Positions 1 through 13,430 of a DNA stretch of 64,000 bases are shown piece after piece (within the stretch, counting starts at the first letter, position 1; each line of letters begins with the position of its first letter). The stretch lies in NCBI RefSeq assembly GCF_011397635.1, contig NC_064759.1, forward strand, positions 24,328,428 through 24,392,427, in the 5' to 3' direction. Both the position numbers and the translations under genes were made by a program. Origin of the DNA: Epinephelus fuscoguttatus (Eukaryota > Chordata > Actinopteri > Perciformes > Serranidae). The notes beneath the pieces were generated by a model, which saw only the letters and a list, made by a program, of their open reading frames with translations, had not been told where the DNA came from and made no database searches.

Positions 1-1860
1 TAAAGAGGCCACAGCTATAGTGCAATGTGAAATGTCAGTGTGCGTAGTAAAAACCGAACACACTCAGGCATGATAGTAGTAAAACATGCTGTTTGTCTTT
101 AAATCTCCCAGTTGGACAAATCTGGACTCAACAACATTGAATGTTAGTACTCTATAGATGCTATATTTAAGTTACTGTCCTCTTAAATAGCTTTTCACTG
201 AATGACTCAATGTAGTTTGTCATATTTATGATCAACATAGTACCCTGTATAGGTAAGTAAAAAGGGATTGCCCCTTTTTTTCTGGCTGATTGTTAACTGC
301 TTAGTGTGTGAGGTTGAATTTCCTTTTGCCACTTAATTCTATCAAACCATCTTGGTTAAGGAAGGTCACATTGTGGGATGTTGCTTTTTGTTCATCAGTC
401 TTTATCTATATGCTATAGTGGAGATAATTCATACAAAAACCTGTTCATATTTTATTTATTTCTTATTGGTGGAAGTTTTCGTTAAAAAAAACCTGCATTT
501 GTCCATTCAGAGGAGAAGTCATTTACTTATGAGTTGTTTTTTTGTAAAGTTTGTTTTCAAATAAGCAACAGATTTAGCATTAATCTTCAGTTTCTCTCGT
601 TAGGCAGGTTTATTGCAGGTTGCAGTTGTGTTATGACAGGTGAAGAGAAGTCATAGCCCTTGTATAATTTGTACAGCTACGTTAGTGAATGAAAACGTTG
701 TATGTTCACAGTTTAAGTCAGTTGATCTTGTAATGATACTACTGAAACCATAGATGAGAATAAGCTTGCCTGTGTTTCCCAAACCACTGAAGGTTTCCTA
801 CCAGCATTTAGCAGACTTAGAATGGTGTATACTGTAGTTACTCAAATCACATTTGTACGTACGTCCTCTGTCAAATTCTAGACTTCTTTGTTGGTCTGTC
901 CCCTTACTTCCCGACGAAATATAAACAATGTTATTGAGATTTTAATTGCTGCATTATTGCCTTTTACAATGCTGTGTTTTGGATGTAATTATTCTGTATT
1001 TTTTATTTCTATGTAATAATCAGTTGGATCAAGGGTCATGCTTTTCACCTGTAATGTAAACTTAGAAGCTTGTATGAGAAAACATTGACAAGTTTATAAC
1101 GTTCAGAAATGTGAAATATAGACAGACATACGGCCGCTGCCTAATTGACAAGGAGTGGCACTAAGCACAAGTAGAATCAAATTACTCAATTTGTGTACAG
1201 GTTGCTAAATGTTAGATATTGATTCTGTCTGTCTGATTTCAATTTTACTGCATTGATTCTAGGGATGTTGATAGCATCATTGAGAGAGCTGTTCTTCATT
1301 TTCATTCAGACCTTTAACCAAAGACATGCTCCACAAATAAGCAGACAGATATTCCTATTTGGCAAAATGTTCTCTGTTGTGTAACTGTATTTGCAAGCAA
1401 TCTGAGAAATTAAAACTGATCAAGCTAATTAATAGTGTAATAAAAAAAAATGAATGACCCATAAAACACTGTGTCTGTGCTTTTTGAATAACCTCTTGAC
1501 GTAGCTTTTGTCTCTCACACTGTGGTCAAAACAAGGTCAAGGAAACTTAATTCGGCCATCCGCCTCACAGAAGCAAGATGCTTGACGATTGATCCTGATG
1601 TAACATGTATAATGAACCCCATGATGTAAAAGTCACATTCAAGAGAAGGGGAAACTGTCTGACTAACTCATAGTGGAAAATTAGGTTTTGTCTTTCCCTG
1701 CATCTCCTCAGTTGAGTTCTTGAGAAAAAGAAACCCAAAGTACACTCAGAAGACATTTGATACATTACAATATGGAAGTCCATTTCTGACAATGTGATGA
1801 AAAAAAAAAAAAAAAAAAAAACTCTGTTAGTCATTACAATGAGAAACTTTCCCAAAATCA
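1..1860. other. AT-rich non-coding stretch, possible 3' UTR
   Basis: No open frame here resembles a protein. The sequence is AT-rich with many short T and A runs, and an AATAAA hexamer near 1437-1443 is followed by an A run. That would suit the 3' UTR of a + strand gene lying left of the window, but nothing shows that it is transcribed. A run of about 22 A residues lies at 1799-1820. Confidence 0.25.
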
Positions 1861-2640
1861 TGAGTTAGTATCTTAAAGTGAGCGAGTGTCTCAAAATAAT
1901 GACGTGGGATCTCGTAATAATTATAATAATGAAAACAAAAAATGAGGAACTTTATCAAAATAATGGCTTATCACAATAATAAGTTAGTAACTCTGGCTAT
2001 CTCAAAATAATAGTTGAGTATCTGAAAACAATGGACGAGTATCTCAAAATAGTGAGTGCCTCAAAATAATGGGTTAAAATCTCAAATAATGGGTGAGTAT
2101 GTCAAAATATTGGTTGAGTACTTCAAAATAGTGACTTAGTATCTCAAAATAATGAGTGTGTATTTCAAAATAGTGGATGAAAATCTCAAATATTGGGTAG
2201 GTATCTCAAAATAGTGAGGTTGTATCTCAAAATAATGGGTGAGTATTTTAAAATAGTGATTTATTATTTTAAAATAATGGGCGAGTTTCTCAAAATATTG
2301 AGTGAGTGCCTCAAAACAGTGAGGTGGTATCTCAAAATAATGGGCAAATATCTCAAATAATGGGCGAGTATCTCAAAATACTGAGTTGGTATCTCAAATT
2401 AATGGGTGGGTTTCTCAAAAATATTGAATGAAGGCCTCAAAATAATGGGTGAGTATGTCAAAATATTGGTTGAGTATTTCAAAATTGTGATTTAGTATCT
2501 TAAAATAATGGGCGAGTATCTCAAGATATTGAGTGAGTGCCTCAAAATAATGAGCAAATATCTCAAACTAATGAGTATTTCAAAGTAATGACTTAGTATT
2601 TTACAATAGCAAGTTAATATCTCAAACTAATAAGTCTCCA
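1861..2640. repeat. Degenerate minisatellite, unit about 21-22 bp
   Basis: About 780 bp are built from diverged tandem copies of a unit close to GAGTATCTCAAAATAATGGGT. The core TCTCAAAATA(A/G)TG recurs roughly thirty-five times, with substitutions and some units one or two bases shorter. Units are not identical and have no spacer structure, so this is an old tandem satellite, not a CRISPR array. Confidence 0.85.
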
Positions 2641-4402
2641 AAAATGCTAATAATATAGCAATATAATAATAATGACTTACTATCACTTTTCATTATATCT
2701 CAATTAGGGATATTACTTTTTTCTTATTTGCCTGAGCACATGTGTCCATTCACTTATGTGAGAGAAGATTTTTGCTGTGCTGAGAAGGTGACGATGAAGA
2801 TCAAGTGGATGCCTAGACAATCAAGTAGATTGATTGATCTAGGCAATCAAGAAAAACTGTAAGTCAGTATTTTGAGAACATTTATTATTTTGAGTAGCTT
2901 CATTGGCAAAAATGGATTTCAATACATTACAATTGGTTTCAGGACTAAATGCCTAAATAAGTTTAGAGCAGTGCACACAGGGATTTGACAGCAATAATGA
3001 TGTAACAGACTCAAGTGCTGCTCCCGTGTGTCAGACATTGACGCAATACAAACACATTTGATAGTAAAACTTGCTGTGAGATAAAAATCTTAACCAAGAT
3101 TTTGGTCAGGTGTAAGATAAGATTTTCTCTCAGTTCTCAGTATAGAGTTTCAGTGAATACTGAGCCCACAGTGTCATTTCTGTGGGCCCAAAATTGCTGC
3201 TCACTTCCTATGGAAAAGCTACATGCGATGTGTATCACCTCATTAACAAACAGCCGTTACCGAACAACTTCAGAGATGTACAGCACCGCTAATTATTCAT
3301 GATAATCTCCAGATCATTGCAACATTGTTAGTAACTGATGAGTATTTTCCTTTGATGTAGTGCAATGAGTAATGATATACTGTAGCTGTGGGGGTTCATT
3401 TCCTGTCATTTCTAAGCATATGACTGCTTTAATCAAATGATATTTCTGTAATGTACGCTGTGATAAACATCAATAAACACCAGACCCTTCGTAAAAACCA
3501 ACTGATTAGCTGCCTTGACACAGTTCTCAAGCACCAATTCACCTGACAGTCACAGGCGTGGGTAGGCCTCACACTTCCTTCACCCACAAATTACAAAGAA
3601 GCGTCAAAGCCCCAGCCCCTAGCCCTGCACAGGTTCACTTCTTTCCAAACCACAACACTGACGGGTAGTCCTGCTTACCAGATTACTGTGAAAAGGCTCT
3701 GTGGCTGTACAGTGACAGTTTGCCATTGATGCCTCCAGCGCACACCAGTCATCTTGGTAGCGGTTCCTCTGAAGTCGACTGCTCACATACCGCCACTGTG
3801 GTAATGTAAGACGACTCATATTAACCTTGACTTTTATCACGTCGCAGTCTGAGTGTGCATTTTGTTTAGCTTAGTAACACTTTGATTCATTCAACAAAAC
3901 AACAATATGAAACCCCTTAGTATGCAGAGATTAAAAGGCTCGGTAGGTAGATCAAAGGTGAAGTTGCTTACTCTGTGAATTAAAAGATAAAATTAATTAA
4001 CATCATATGAGAAGTGTCGGCGCTGAGGGACACGTGGATGCAGAATGTGCACAGACACGCATTTACCTCAAAAAACCCACACAGTTAGACACCTCAGTGA
4101 GTCAGCATTGATGCAGGGTCTGATGGTGATTGTTAAACTGACAGTGAGGGGATAGCAGGTGCTGAGGAGCACAGTGTGGGGGACTGACAGTCTTGATATT
4201 ACTGGAAGGTGAAGCCCTTTGCATCAGCCATAGCTGTCTCCTGCCCATATAGCGCAAGGTGACATTTAAGTGTTGGTATAATGATAATTTCTGTGAGAGG
4301 AACAGATGAGATCAGACTGTCCAGTGGTTTGAGCAATACTTGATGGTAACTGTTTGCACAGACAAAGATATGTGAAGTAGCCCCTAAATGTCAGCATGCG
4401 CA

Positions 4403-4450
<48 letters not shown>

Positions 4451-5460
4451 TTAAATTATCATGGATGGTCAGTAACGTATAGCTACTGAAATAAGGACAT
4501 TCACTGAAAACTGAAAAAAACTTAGGAAAGGAAAAAAAATCTAGAAATAAAGTCATAAAATATCACCTAATGTCAACATGGCAAACCTGTGATCACAGAA
4601 ATTCTAACAAAATCCCCTTGTGTTTAACACTTCATGCATGTCCCATAACCACATTGGTCACAAGTGTTAAGGACGCTACCTGTGTTAAACTGCCACATAT
4701 TTGGAATGTAGTTCTCACTTAAAGATGCAACTCGGAGTGAGGTTTGCAGCCACTCAGGATGCCACATATTTTCCTATACGTATGTGTAAGGTTTGGCAGC
4801 CTATCAGTATCTTTGCTCACTTTACTCATGACACAAAAACATCACTGCACATGAAAAAAGGAGGGCAGCACACCAAATTTAGTCTTAATCTTGAATATAT
4901 GTTTCAATACTGTTTGTGATATGGTTATGGCTAAAACATTTCTGGACATAAAATGTTATTGTAAGTGACTGGCATAATTACTTTGGTGTACCAGTACAGT
5001 ATGTACCAATATAGGTAATGGGGAACAAGATACAAAGTTATGGAATAAGGTGGTAACAATTCAGGATCTTACAAAGAGCTTATACTGTAGTTACATTTAA
5101 ACTACTGGGTACCTATTCTGTCATTACAGGGCATGTGACTGAGCAAATATCTGGACGTTTCAGGGAAGATGGAGTGATAACTTCTGCATCACTTAATACA
5201 CGTGATGTGATTTCATTTAAAAATGACCATATGACCAACAAACAGGCAAACTACTTGTTCTTGTATAATTTTGGGGTACTTAAAAATAACAAGGCTACAA
5301 GGTACATTTATGTGATTATTTGGGAGCAAAGATCCAGGGGACTGTATCAGCTGTTGTTCATTTTACCAACTGTTACTACTTGGCGCTCATTTACAGCCTT
5401 GTGACATAATTCTCCCACCCTACATGCCACTTGCATTTGGTGTTCTAACAGTAAGAGGAC
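2641..5460. other. Intergenic, no gene seen
   Basis: No coding exon is recognisable. It holds a CA repeat (4410-4449) and an imperfect hairpin around 2811-2846 (TGCCTAGA against TCTAGGCA). The short open frames are unconserved in composition and partly run through the microsatellite. Confidence 0.6.
4410..4449. repeat. (CA)n microsatellite
   Basis: About 20 uninterrupted CA dinucleotides, typical of fish genomes. Confidence 0.95.
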
Positions 5461-5640
5461 GTTAGAAGGCCCCGAGGTAGGCCCAGAATACGCTGGAAGG
5501 ATTACATATCTCATCTGGCCTGGGAACACCTTGGGGGCCACCAGGAGGAGCTGGAAAACATTGCTGGGTAAAGGAATGTCTGGGGTGCTTTGCTTGGCCT
5601 GCTGCCCCTGTGACTCAGCCCAAGATAAGCAGATGAAAGC
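5461..5640 (+). mobile_element. 3' fragment of an APE-RT LINE
   Basis: Sense-strand DNA here matches the C-terminal tail of the same LINE type seen in reverse at 51.2-54.5 kb. The coding sense would read like 'RWKDYISHLAWEHLG..QEELE', followed by 'LLGLLP', which corresponds to the end of the 493-residue RT frame at 51211. Only the last ~180 bp are present and the frame is broken, so this is a dead 5'-truncated copy. Confidence 0.75.
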
Positions 5641-5644
5641 AGAT

Positions 5645-5685
5645 GCCCTGGTAGCTCACCTGGTAGAGAGTGCACACTAAGGTCC
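5645..5685 (+). repeat. tRNA-derived SINE head (A-box fragment)
   Basis: The sequence CCCTGGTAGCTCACCTGGTA followed by GAGAGTGCACAC resembles the 5' tRNA-like head and pol III A box of teleost SINEs. No B box follows, because the inverted-repeat element at 5686 begins immediately after. A fragment only. Confidence 0.55.
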
Positions 5686-6150
5686 CGATTGTTTACGCGA
5701 CAGGGGTGTTTTGGGTGCCTGAAAACACATCGTTTTGAAAATGGATTCCAGAGTGCAATTTTTTTGGAAACGGCAGTCTCCGTTGTCATGTGTCATGTAC
5801 TTGCAATATGCAGTTCCTCTGAAAACGTAGACTTTTCTGTTACTATAGCAACTCCACCTCATTGTCCATCCAGACAAAGTTATCTGTGCATGCTTTCGCC
5901 ATTGTGTCTTCTTTGTTTTGGTTTGTAATCACGGCGTTGTAGATGAAGGCGCTTCAGCCCAGGCGCATGGCTTCATGCCGTGGTGTTGTTTGCAAATATA
6001 CACTGCCACCCATTGGCCTGGCGTGCATACTACAGCATTTCCAGTAAAGTCATTTCAATAACGTTGTCATATAAACGCAGAAGTTTTTTAAAACGCAAAG
6101 GACAGACTATTCCGTTTTAAGAGAAACCGTTGTCGTCTAAACAGGGCCTA
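5686..6150. mobile_element. Non-autonomous DNA transposon (MITE), GTTTA-CGACA termini
   Basis: The left end reads TTGTTTACGCGACA and the right end TGTCGTCTAAACA, giving imperfect terminal inverted repeats of about 14-16 bp around ~460 bp. Internal sequence is rich in AAACG/CGTTT motifs typical of this fish MITE type. It encodes no transposase. The superfamily is not certain; hAT-like is my guess. Confidence 0.6.
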
Positions 6151-8445
6151 TTTATCAAGGCTGAGTCTTTACCACTGCAGCTCATGTGGAATTCCAGCTT
6201 GGGCTTTTGTGGCATATCTCATCTCTCTCCCCTGCCTTTCATGTCTCTCTCCAAACTACAAGGGAGGAACAATGGGGGAACTTACAGCACCTTAGATTGC
6301 AGCCTAAAGCGTCCCAATTAGCCTAAAATTCTGAGGTCATACTGTTTAAAAGCTGAGGACGTAAGTTATTTTAATAGTGAATAACTGACATACTATGTTA
6401 TTAAAAACATGTCTTCCATTTTCCATTTCTGTTGTTTATTAAGTAAGTACGACGTTTGCAGAGAAAACAGTCTTGTACAAGAATTTTACCCCTATCAGCG
6501 CTATCTATTCTACAAAGATGGTGTCCAGGAAAAAACATCTACATATAAAGACTACAAACATACCATTATGTAATTAGACAACTGATTAGCTGTATATTTT
6601 GGTCAAGCGTAGGCCCATATAATTTGTGGGGATACCCAAAGAAGCAATGAGGAAAAGGATAGCTCATGTGTTGGCAACTATATTTTCCATTAATGCTGAC
6701 ATGAGTGTACATTTGGTTAGAACTGTGAATCTTAAATATTAGTACTCCCTAATAAATTCTGTCTTAATGGCACTGCTGTCTCTGAATTATACGTTGAGCT
6801 AGCTGTGTTGACTGTATTTTAACGGTAATTTTTGAATTGTAATGATTAAATATCACCCTCTTTGACACTATTTGTGTTCACTGCCACCATAAAAAAATCT
6901 GCACTGTGATTTATTGTACCAATAATTTGTAACAGACCTGCAGAGAACAAAAGTCAAAGAAATAAATAGCCCAATTATGCATATTTTCAACAGTAAAAAC
7001 CAAACTTTGTTGTGAACTAATGACACCTAAGAGCAATCTATTTCCTGCGTAACTGTCTGATAACATCTAGCTGATTAAGTTGGGTTTTAGATGTTTCCAT
7101 TTCTCTGGAACAACACTTTAGTGGGCAGTGTTTTCCTTCTTAATCAGTCTGGTTGACCTGAGCACAGCTATTGTTTAGGCCAACCTTAACCTGCACGAGT
7201 TCAACCCTGATAAACTTCTTGTTCTGTCTTGAAACTAGATCAGTGTTCAAAATAACATGGACTCAGAGTATTGTCAAATCAGGAGTAACATAAGGTTTTG
7301 TTAAGCACCAATCTACATTATGTTTCTGAGTTAGCATATGTAAATTTGTCTTTTTTTCACAGCTATGCTGATGACACTCAGCTTTATATTTACCTGAAAT
7401 ATTTACCTCACAAAACTGAGATAATTTTTGAGAACTGAGTGATTATTCAGCTGACAACAATGTCAACAATGTTGACTGTGAACCACCTTTGTTAAATTGT
7501 TACTTTGATAGCCTGACACCTATCAACCAGTAACTAACCAGTTAATTTGTAAGAAAAAAACGCAAAATTAAGTGATGAACAAGAGGTGCTGGGGCCTGAC
7601 ATTAACGCATACCCAGGGCAAGTAAACTGTGATCGAGAAAGTGGAATGCCTGATGCAGTTGTGTGATTGGACGGATAAATGTGAATGCTATCTGCGTTCA
7701 GTATCACTGAAGCTGAGCTTTTCCAGCTGAGCTGCTTGTGCCTGCGTGTCTCACCGCCAAAAATTGAAGCGGACTGAAAAAATTGACATGCTGGACACAA
7801 GAGAGGTTAAATCTAAGATCAATGATGTCATATACGACATAGCGTTAACAATGTTAAATATATCTGAAGCTGCATGCGAGAGGCTTACTTTTTATTTTTG
7901 CTCAAAAGCTAATGTTAACTGTTGTGACGTTCAAATGTGGGCTCTGATACTATCATTTCCCATTTAGAAGCTGTGTAATCGAGCCTTGAACTGCCACATC
8001 TTTTTTGAAACTTTTTAAAATGAATCCATGATGATAAATCCAACACTGAATGTCATCAGTGATTATTCATCCATTTTCATAACAGTTATTGTTGTTGTTA
8101 TCCACCCACTAGCCGTCCATGATGTCGACCAATCAGAGGCTGCCTTTCAGACTGTATGGCAGCTCTGGTCTCAATGAACAGCATGTAAAAAGGTCTGCAC
8201 ACTGTAGCTCCCTTGAGTGCAATTTTTTTTAGCACATCCACAGGTTGGATGGAGGAGCTTTGATGTTAAATACGCTGCACAATGGAATAACAAGCAATGA
8301 TAACAACTGTCCAAATCTCTGCTGATTTTATTTGTTTTAATTAGCCTACATTTTCCATTTTGGACAAATACGTTTGGCTGTTGGGCAAGTAAAGGGCAAG
8401 TGGCTGAAATGTGCTGGGCTACTGTCATCCCCTCCCACAGAACTC

Positions 8446-8451
<6 letters not shown>

Positions 8452-8483
<32 letters not shown>
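8452..8483. repeat. (GT)n microsatellite
   Basis: About 16 GT dinucleotides, ending in GCGC. Confidence 0.95.
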
Positions 8484-8486
<3 letters not shown>

Positions 8487-9804
8487 AAATTAAGCTACAG
8501 GCTGACTTGCGTATCCAGTCAAAAATATTCTCAGGGTTTAACCAATTAATGGTTGACTGTGACATCCCTACCTTGGCCCTACCCTACCGTGGTCAAACAA
8601 TAAAATGTGACCACATTACACAGTACTATCTTCCTTCTGCTGCTCCCCAGTTCATACCAGATGTGACTTCAAAGGGCTTTTGCCATGTGATATTACATGG
8701 GCTTACACTCCTATTAATCGAATTTCATTGCGTCAGAAAATTGCCATCTGCTCCCCAATTGCAATTTACTGGCAACACTTTATCACAGCTGTTAAAAAAA
8801 AGGTCAGAGCAGAGAGCACTAGCTGTGTGGGTTATTCAGTTTTTGTTTCAGTTTGTGATCAACATATTTATTTCTACACTTACTCTACTTGCTACTGTAA
8901 ATGTTTCTCTCATTATGACATTTGGGAGTTTCTCAGTTGCTTAAAAGTTTCATGATTGTCCTCCGCCCTTTTCATTTATTGTTTGTTTCATAGTGGGACA
9001 ACAATTTGGCCCATTAGGGCAGGGGAACTTCATAACAACCTGCATAACATAGACTCTAGCCAACACCACAACAAATAATCGCTGTCTTTTGCTCTGTTTT
9101 GGCCTCAACCATCTCCTTAGGAATTTATCAGCGCCTAAATACTCCACTATGTTCACCAACTACATGCTAACTGTGTCTGTCAGCTGGATTATAAAAATAC
9201 ATTGAGCAAATTTTCAAAATAATTGCATATATATCCACATATTATATCAAATTATATTACTTTGTATTTAAATTTTGAAAAACACAGAAGGATAAGGCAA
9301 AAGAAGATGAAATAAGATATAAATATCACAAAAAAAAGTGCCTCCAAAACTTGACTAACCCAAAATAGCCTGCTAATCAAAGCTAGTTCAATAATACTGC
9401 ACACACCTTTCACTGCTTGATTATTAATGAATATTAAAGACAAACAAAGGAGTCGAGGTCTGCTAAACTGACCGGCTCTCTACAGTTGGCCTATTTTTTA
9501 CAGGTTTTCACACCGACATCTGACACATCGAAAGGACAAAGCAGATATTTCTATTTAGAGGGTGCAGGTTTCAGTCAGGCCTAGCCTAGCATGCCGGTAC
9601 CACTGGGCTTTTGTCTCTATGTTTCCTGCCAAAGATCACAGTCTTTGAAGTGGTTTTTGTCTCAGAACAGAGCAGCCTATTAAAGTAGTGACCAGCGAGT
9701 GAAGCTGGAGGGGAGGAAATCATGTACAGCATACAGGTATACAGCATCAGTAGGGCACGCAACTATCCCTCTAACCACTGCCCCTGTTTCTCTGTCTTTC
9801 TCAA

Positions 9805-9805
<1 letters not shown>

Positions 9806-9842
<37 letters not shown>
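9806..9842. repeat. (CA)n microsatellite
   Basis: About 18 CA dinucleotides. Confidence 0.95.
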
Positions 9843-9847
<5 letters not shown>

Positions 9848-10129
9848 GTTTAATAATGTTTCAGTTTCAGAAAATGAGTTACTGCTATTGTTAATTCTGT
9901 TTAGTTTGTAGTTTGCATGCAGTACCAATATACGTTGTCTGCCCTCTTCAATAATTAAAGAATATTAAATAGTAAAACTGCCTCAATGCTTTAAGTAAAA
10001 TAAACAAAACAAAATAATCAAAAGAATTGGTTTACTTTGGAGAAAGTCACCATCTTTTATCACCAAAAATAAATTTAGCACTATAATCAATGAACCAATA
10101 AGGGACAGAGATAAGTTGAAGAGGAGGGA

Positions 10130-10268
10130 CTGTAAAGACAAAGGAGGAAACCACCCTGTCCCTCACCAAAACCTGTACCCAGACAGACATGTCACTCTAC
10201 AAGTCACTTCACAGTCATGATGCGAGGTAGCTCAGCATTGTCGAGGGAGAACATTCACTAAACATCGG
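10130..10268 (+). other. Candidate 5' untranslated exon of zbtb32
   Basis: The coding start of zbtb32 sits 31 bases inside an exon with a good acceptor (CTTTTCTCAG before 13400), so at least one untranslated exon must lie upstream. A strong donor, CGG|GTAAGTG at 10269, makes this segment the best candidate I can see. Its 5' limit is a guess and no TATA box stands out. Confidence 0.25.
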
Positions 10269-10274
10269 GTAAGT

Positions 10275-11400
10275 GCCTCATTCACACAGCTTGCTGCTTC
10301 TTAAGTTTCCGAAACATGAAACCACAGGCAGATAAACTTTAACACTGCTCATCTTTGGTCTTTTTTAGCTCTTTTCTGTGATCTACTACAAACACAGCCT
10401 AGTGTAGTGTGCCGCTATTGATCTTCTGTTGCCCGTGGAGGCTGAAACTTCAGGTTTCTCTCTCGTGACTCCAGTCCTTTTCTTGCGAGCTGTGGGGAGG
10501 CTTGCTGTCAAGTTCATGTCCTGTCAAAGGATGTGTAAATCTGAGGTTCCCCCCCCCCTCCCTCCCCCCACCGTGTAAGCACTGAGATAGTACTGTGACT
10601 GCAAGGAGCTCAAAGACCTGCTAACTATGTCATAACTCTGCAAGAGTGCATTGTAGATTTGAGGAGCATCAGGGGTATTTGATTATTGCACAAGCCAGTT
10701 TATAACAAAATCAAATGCTGTCTAAAGAGAGAAAAGATAGAGGAAAGGTTTGCAGGGGCTTAAAGCATAAAAAACAGGACACAGTACGATAACAGTAAGG
10801 CCAGCGGCTTCAAGAGAACATTACTGCATGCTTTACTTGGACGCATAATCGAAAATTATGCACGACAGGTGCATCGCAATAGAGTAGGAAGACGGCCGCA
10901 ATATTTGAAAATACAATCTGAGAAACAGTTGACGAAGTTTATGGACTGGCGCTCCACTCGCCACCAAAAGACAGCAACATTTCTGAGCTGTCTGCCAATG
11001 AAAAGAGAATATCCTTATGAACATTAAAGGTCTGTATACTAGACAACACATTAAACTACTGCAAAATGTCCCTGTGCACACAGTAACGTGTTGTTTACTG
11101 AAGTTGCTTTAAAGTTATTCGCCCTAAAATACACTGTAGAAGGCCGCATAAATCCACCCGCAATATTACCATCGTCACACACTTCTGTGACTACCCCAGT
11201 AACATAATTATACTACCATATATTACATATATTATCATAATTACTATTATTATAATCGCTGTTGTTTTTATTACTGTTGTTTTTTTATTATTATTATGAA
11301 AAAGGAAATTCATGTGTATTAAAATGACTGCTATGAAATATCCATGACTGCATACTGTACAGAAGAAATTTAAATTGGACATTAAAAAAATATATGGGGG
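10275..11400. other. Non-coding, probably zbtb32 upstream or first intron
   Basis: No coding signal; short C-rich (10550-10570) and AT-rich tracts only. Confidence 0.4.
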
Positions 11401-11404
11401 CATC

Positions 11405-11578
11405 GGTGCGTCGGTGGCTTAGTGGTAGAGCAGGCGCCCCATGTACAAGGCTGTTGCCGCAGCGGCCCAGGTTCGACTCCAGCCTTTGGCCCTTTGCTGC
11501 ATGTGTCTCCCTCTCTCTCTCCCCCTTTCACACCTCACTATCCTATCAATTAAAGGCAAAATAATGCCCTAAAAAATA
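11405..11578 (+). repeat. tRNA-derived SINE
   Basis: The head has a pol III A box (GGCTTAGTGGTAGAGC) and B box (GGTTCGACTCC) about 40 bp apart, followed by a non-tRNA body rich in CTCTCTCT and a 3' tail with AAAGGCAAAATAATGCCC. The tRNA-like part cannot fold as an intact tRNA gene and the body is the usual teleost SINE body, so it is a retroposon, not a tRNA gene. It ends in the AT repeat that follows. Confidence 0.8.
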
Positions 11579-11582
11579 TCTT

Positions 11583-11621
11583 AAAATATATATATATATA
11601 TATATACATACATATATATAT

Positions 11622-11670
<49 letters not shown>

Positions 11671-11671
11671 C

Positions 11672-11706
<35 letters not shown>

Positions 11707-11741
11707 AATATATATATATATATATATATATACAGACAGAT

Positions 11742-11795
<54 letters not shown>
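11583..11795. repeat. Compound (AT)n/(AC)n microsatellite
   Basis: About 210 bp of alternating TATATA and ACACAC blocks, joined directly to the 3' tail of the SINE. The pure purine-pyrimidine alternation could form cruciform or Z-type DNA. Long open frames across it are low-complexity artefacts. Confidence 0.95.
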
Positions 11796-11797
<2 letters not shown>

Positions 11798-11799
11798 GT

Positions 11800-13399
11800 C
11801 ATTTCATAGATTTGTGACTCTGACCTAAGTTGTATGATATAAAATAATTAGCAATATATTATAATTCTGATCAGGCAGTGCTTCTTTGACAGCTGCAAAT
11901 TCTCAACTGCTTTATATCCATGTACGCAGACGATACAGTAAGCTTCGCTGAACTGATGCATGCTCTATTTGCATGATAATTTCCCTTACATGCTCTCAAC
12001 ACTGCGCACTTAGCATTACAAATTGTGTAACTGTAATTTCTTTTATTCAACTTAATAAATGAACACTAAAGTGAAACCTTAGGCCTGCTAGACTGTTGTT
12101 AAATACAGTAATCTGATACCAAAGCTCTTCCACTGTCACTTTCACTCTCTGCGCTACATGCTATTGTGTTTAAATCATAAATGAAATAACAGAGAACTGT
12201 TTTGAATCACTTCTTTTTGGCGAACATTTTCCAATAACTTAAATTAATTAATGCGATCAAGAGCACAGAGAGTGTGTTTTGGAGAGTGCGCATGCAAAAA
12301 TGCATACACATTTCAAAAACATTCCAGTAACAAGACGACTAAATGTCATTTCGTTTCACATCTACTTTCCATTTACAGTCAACATCAGACGACCAAATGG
12401 GGTTGCAATTATGCAAAAAAAAAAAAAAAAAAAGCCTCTGTAATAGCTCACAGTACTTGTGACCTCTGCTTCAGAAACCGACCGCACACTGTATAATCAT
12501 AAAAGTTCTTTATAGACTTCAGACTGTGTGAAGATGACAACTTCTCAGGCATCCGGTAGTTTCGACACACTCTTCATCCATGCGTTCTCAATTTTAGGTG
12601 TAAAATTCCAAATATTTCTGTCATACTTACATATTTGCATGTTCCAACCCCGTGCACTCTTGCATTTGATGTTTATCGTGTCCAAATACAGTCAACCAAA
12701 TACAGTTATTGTTTTTGACGCTCAAACTTTACTCATGTTTACTCTTGTGTACAGTCATTAGTCATGGTTTCATATACTGTTAGGTCTTTGTGGCTTTAGA
12801 GTGTGTATGTGAGCGCCGAATATCAAAGCTTTCACAAAACGGAGTACATTTCCACACATCAACCAGACATTTCAGACACGATATGAGACAGTTGTGATTG
12901 AGGAAAGTTTTTCACCATATTTGAAACTCTTTGTGTGGATTCCACTGGTTGTAAAGATATAACTACATGGGTGGGTTACTTGCAGTAAAATAAAAGTTAA
13001 ATTAAAATATATAGAGAGATATAAATACCATACTAAAATATATTTTATAAACTGTCCTGTAAACTATCTAAAAATCAACTTGTTGTAATATAAACAAATG
13101 ATGAAAGCACCTCGGTACATTCAGCCCCCTCAACTCTCACTGCAGGTAATGCTGTCTGGAAAGGGTGGAAAAAAAACTAACTGTCCAAACCACAGAGAGA
13201 CATATTATGTGTTAATCACAAACCAATCCCTGCCGTTATTTGCAAGCTGATTTTCCTACTCACAATTTAGCATTTCTCGAAATGTCACATATCTGATAAC
13301 CACCTGACAAGTAGATAGCACCAATTTTAATATAGTGTGGGCATTATCTGATGTGATCTCTCTCTGATTGTTTTTCTTCCCATGACTTTCTTTTCTCAG
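11800..13399. other. Non-coding, probable first intron of zbtb32
   Basis: No coding exon seen; an A run lies at 12415-12433. It ends in a polypyrimidine tract and CAG acceptor at 13399. Confidence 0.4.
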
Positions 13400-13430
13400 A
13401 CTTTTAATAACATTTCTACAAACCTCAGAA

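Larger units (their letters stand above)
6151..10130. other. Intergenic, no gene seen
   Basis: Nothing recognisable as an exon. The longest open frame (8411-8944) runs through a GT repeat and has no domain signature. GT and CA microsatellites occur at 8452-8483 and 9806-9842. Confidence 0.6.

Noticed and set aside
1861-2640. CRISPR-like array
   Set aside because: Tandem units abut with no unique spacers, and the genome is eukaryotic.
8411-8944. 177-codon + strand open frame
   Set aside because: Starts through a GT microsatellite, shows no domain, codon pattern or splice context; treated as chance.
11408-11480. tRNA gene
   Set aside because: A and B boxes are present but the segment continues into a standard SINE body and the cloverleaf is not intact.
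11546-11802. - strand open frames rich in Ile-Tyr
   Set aside because: Purely translated AT/CA repeat.
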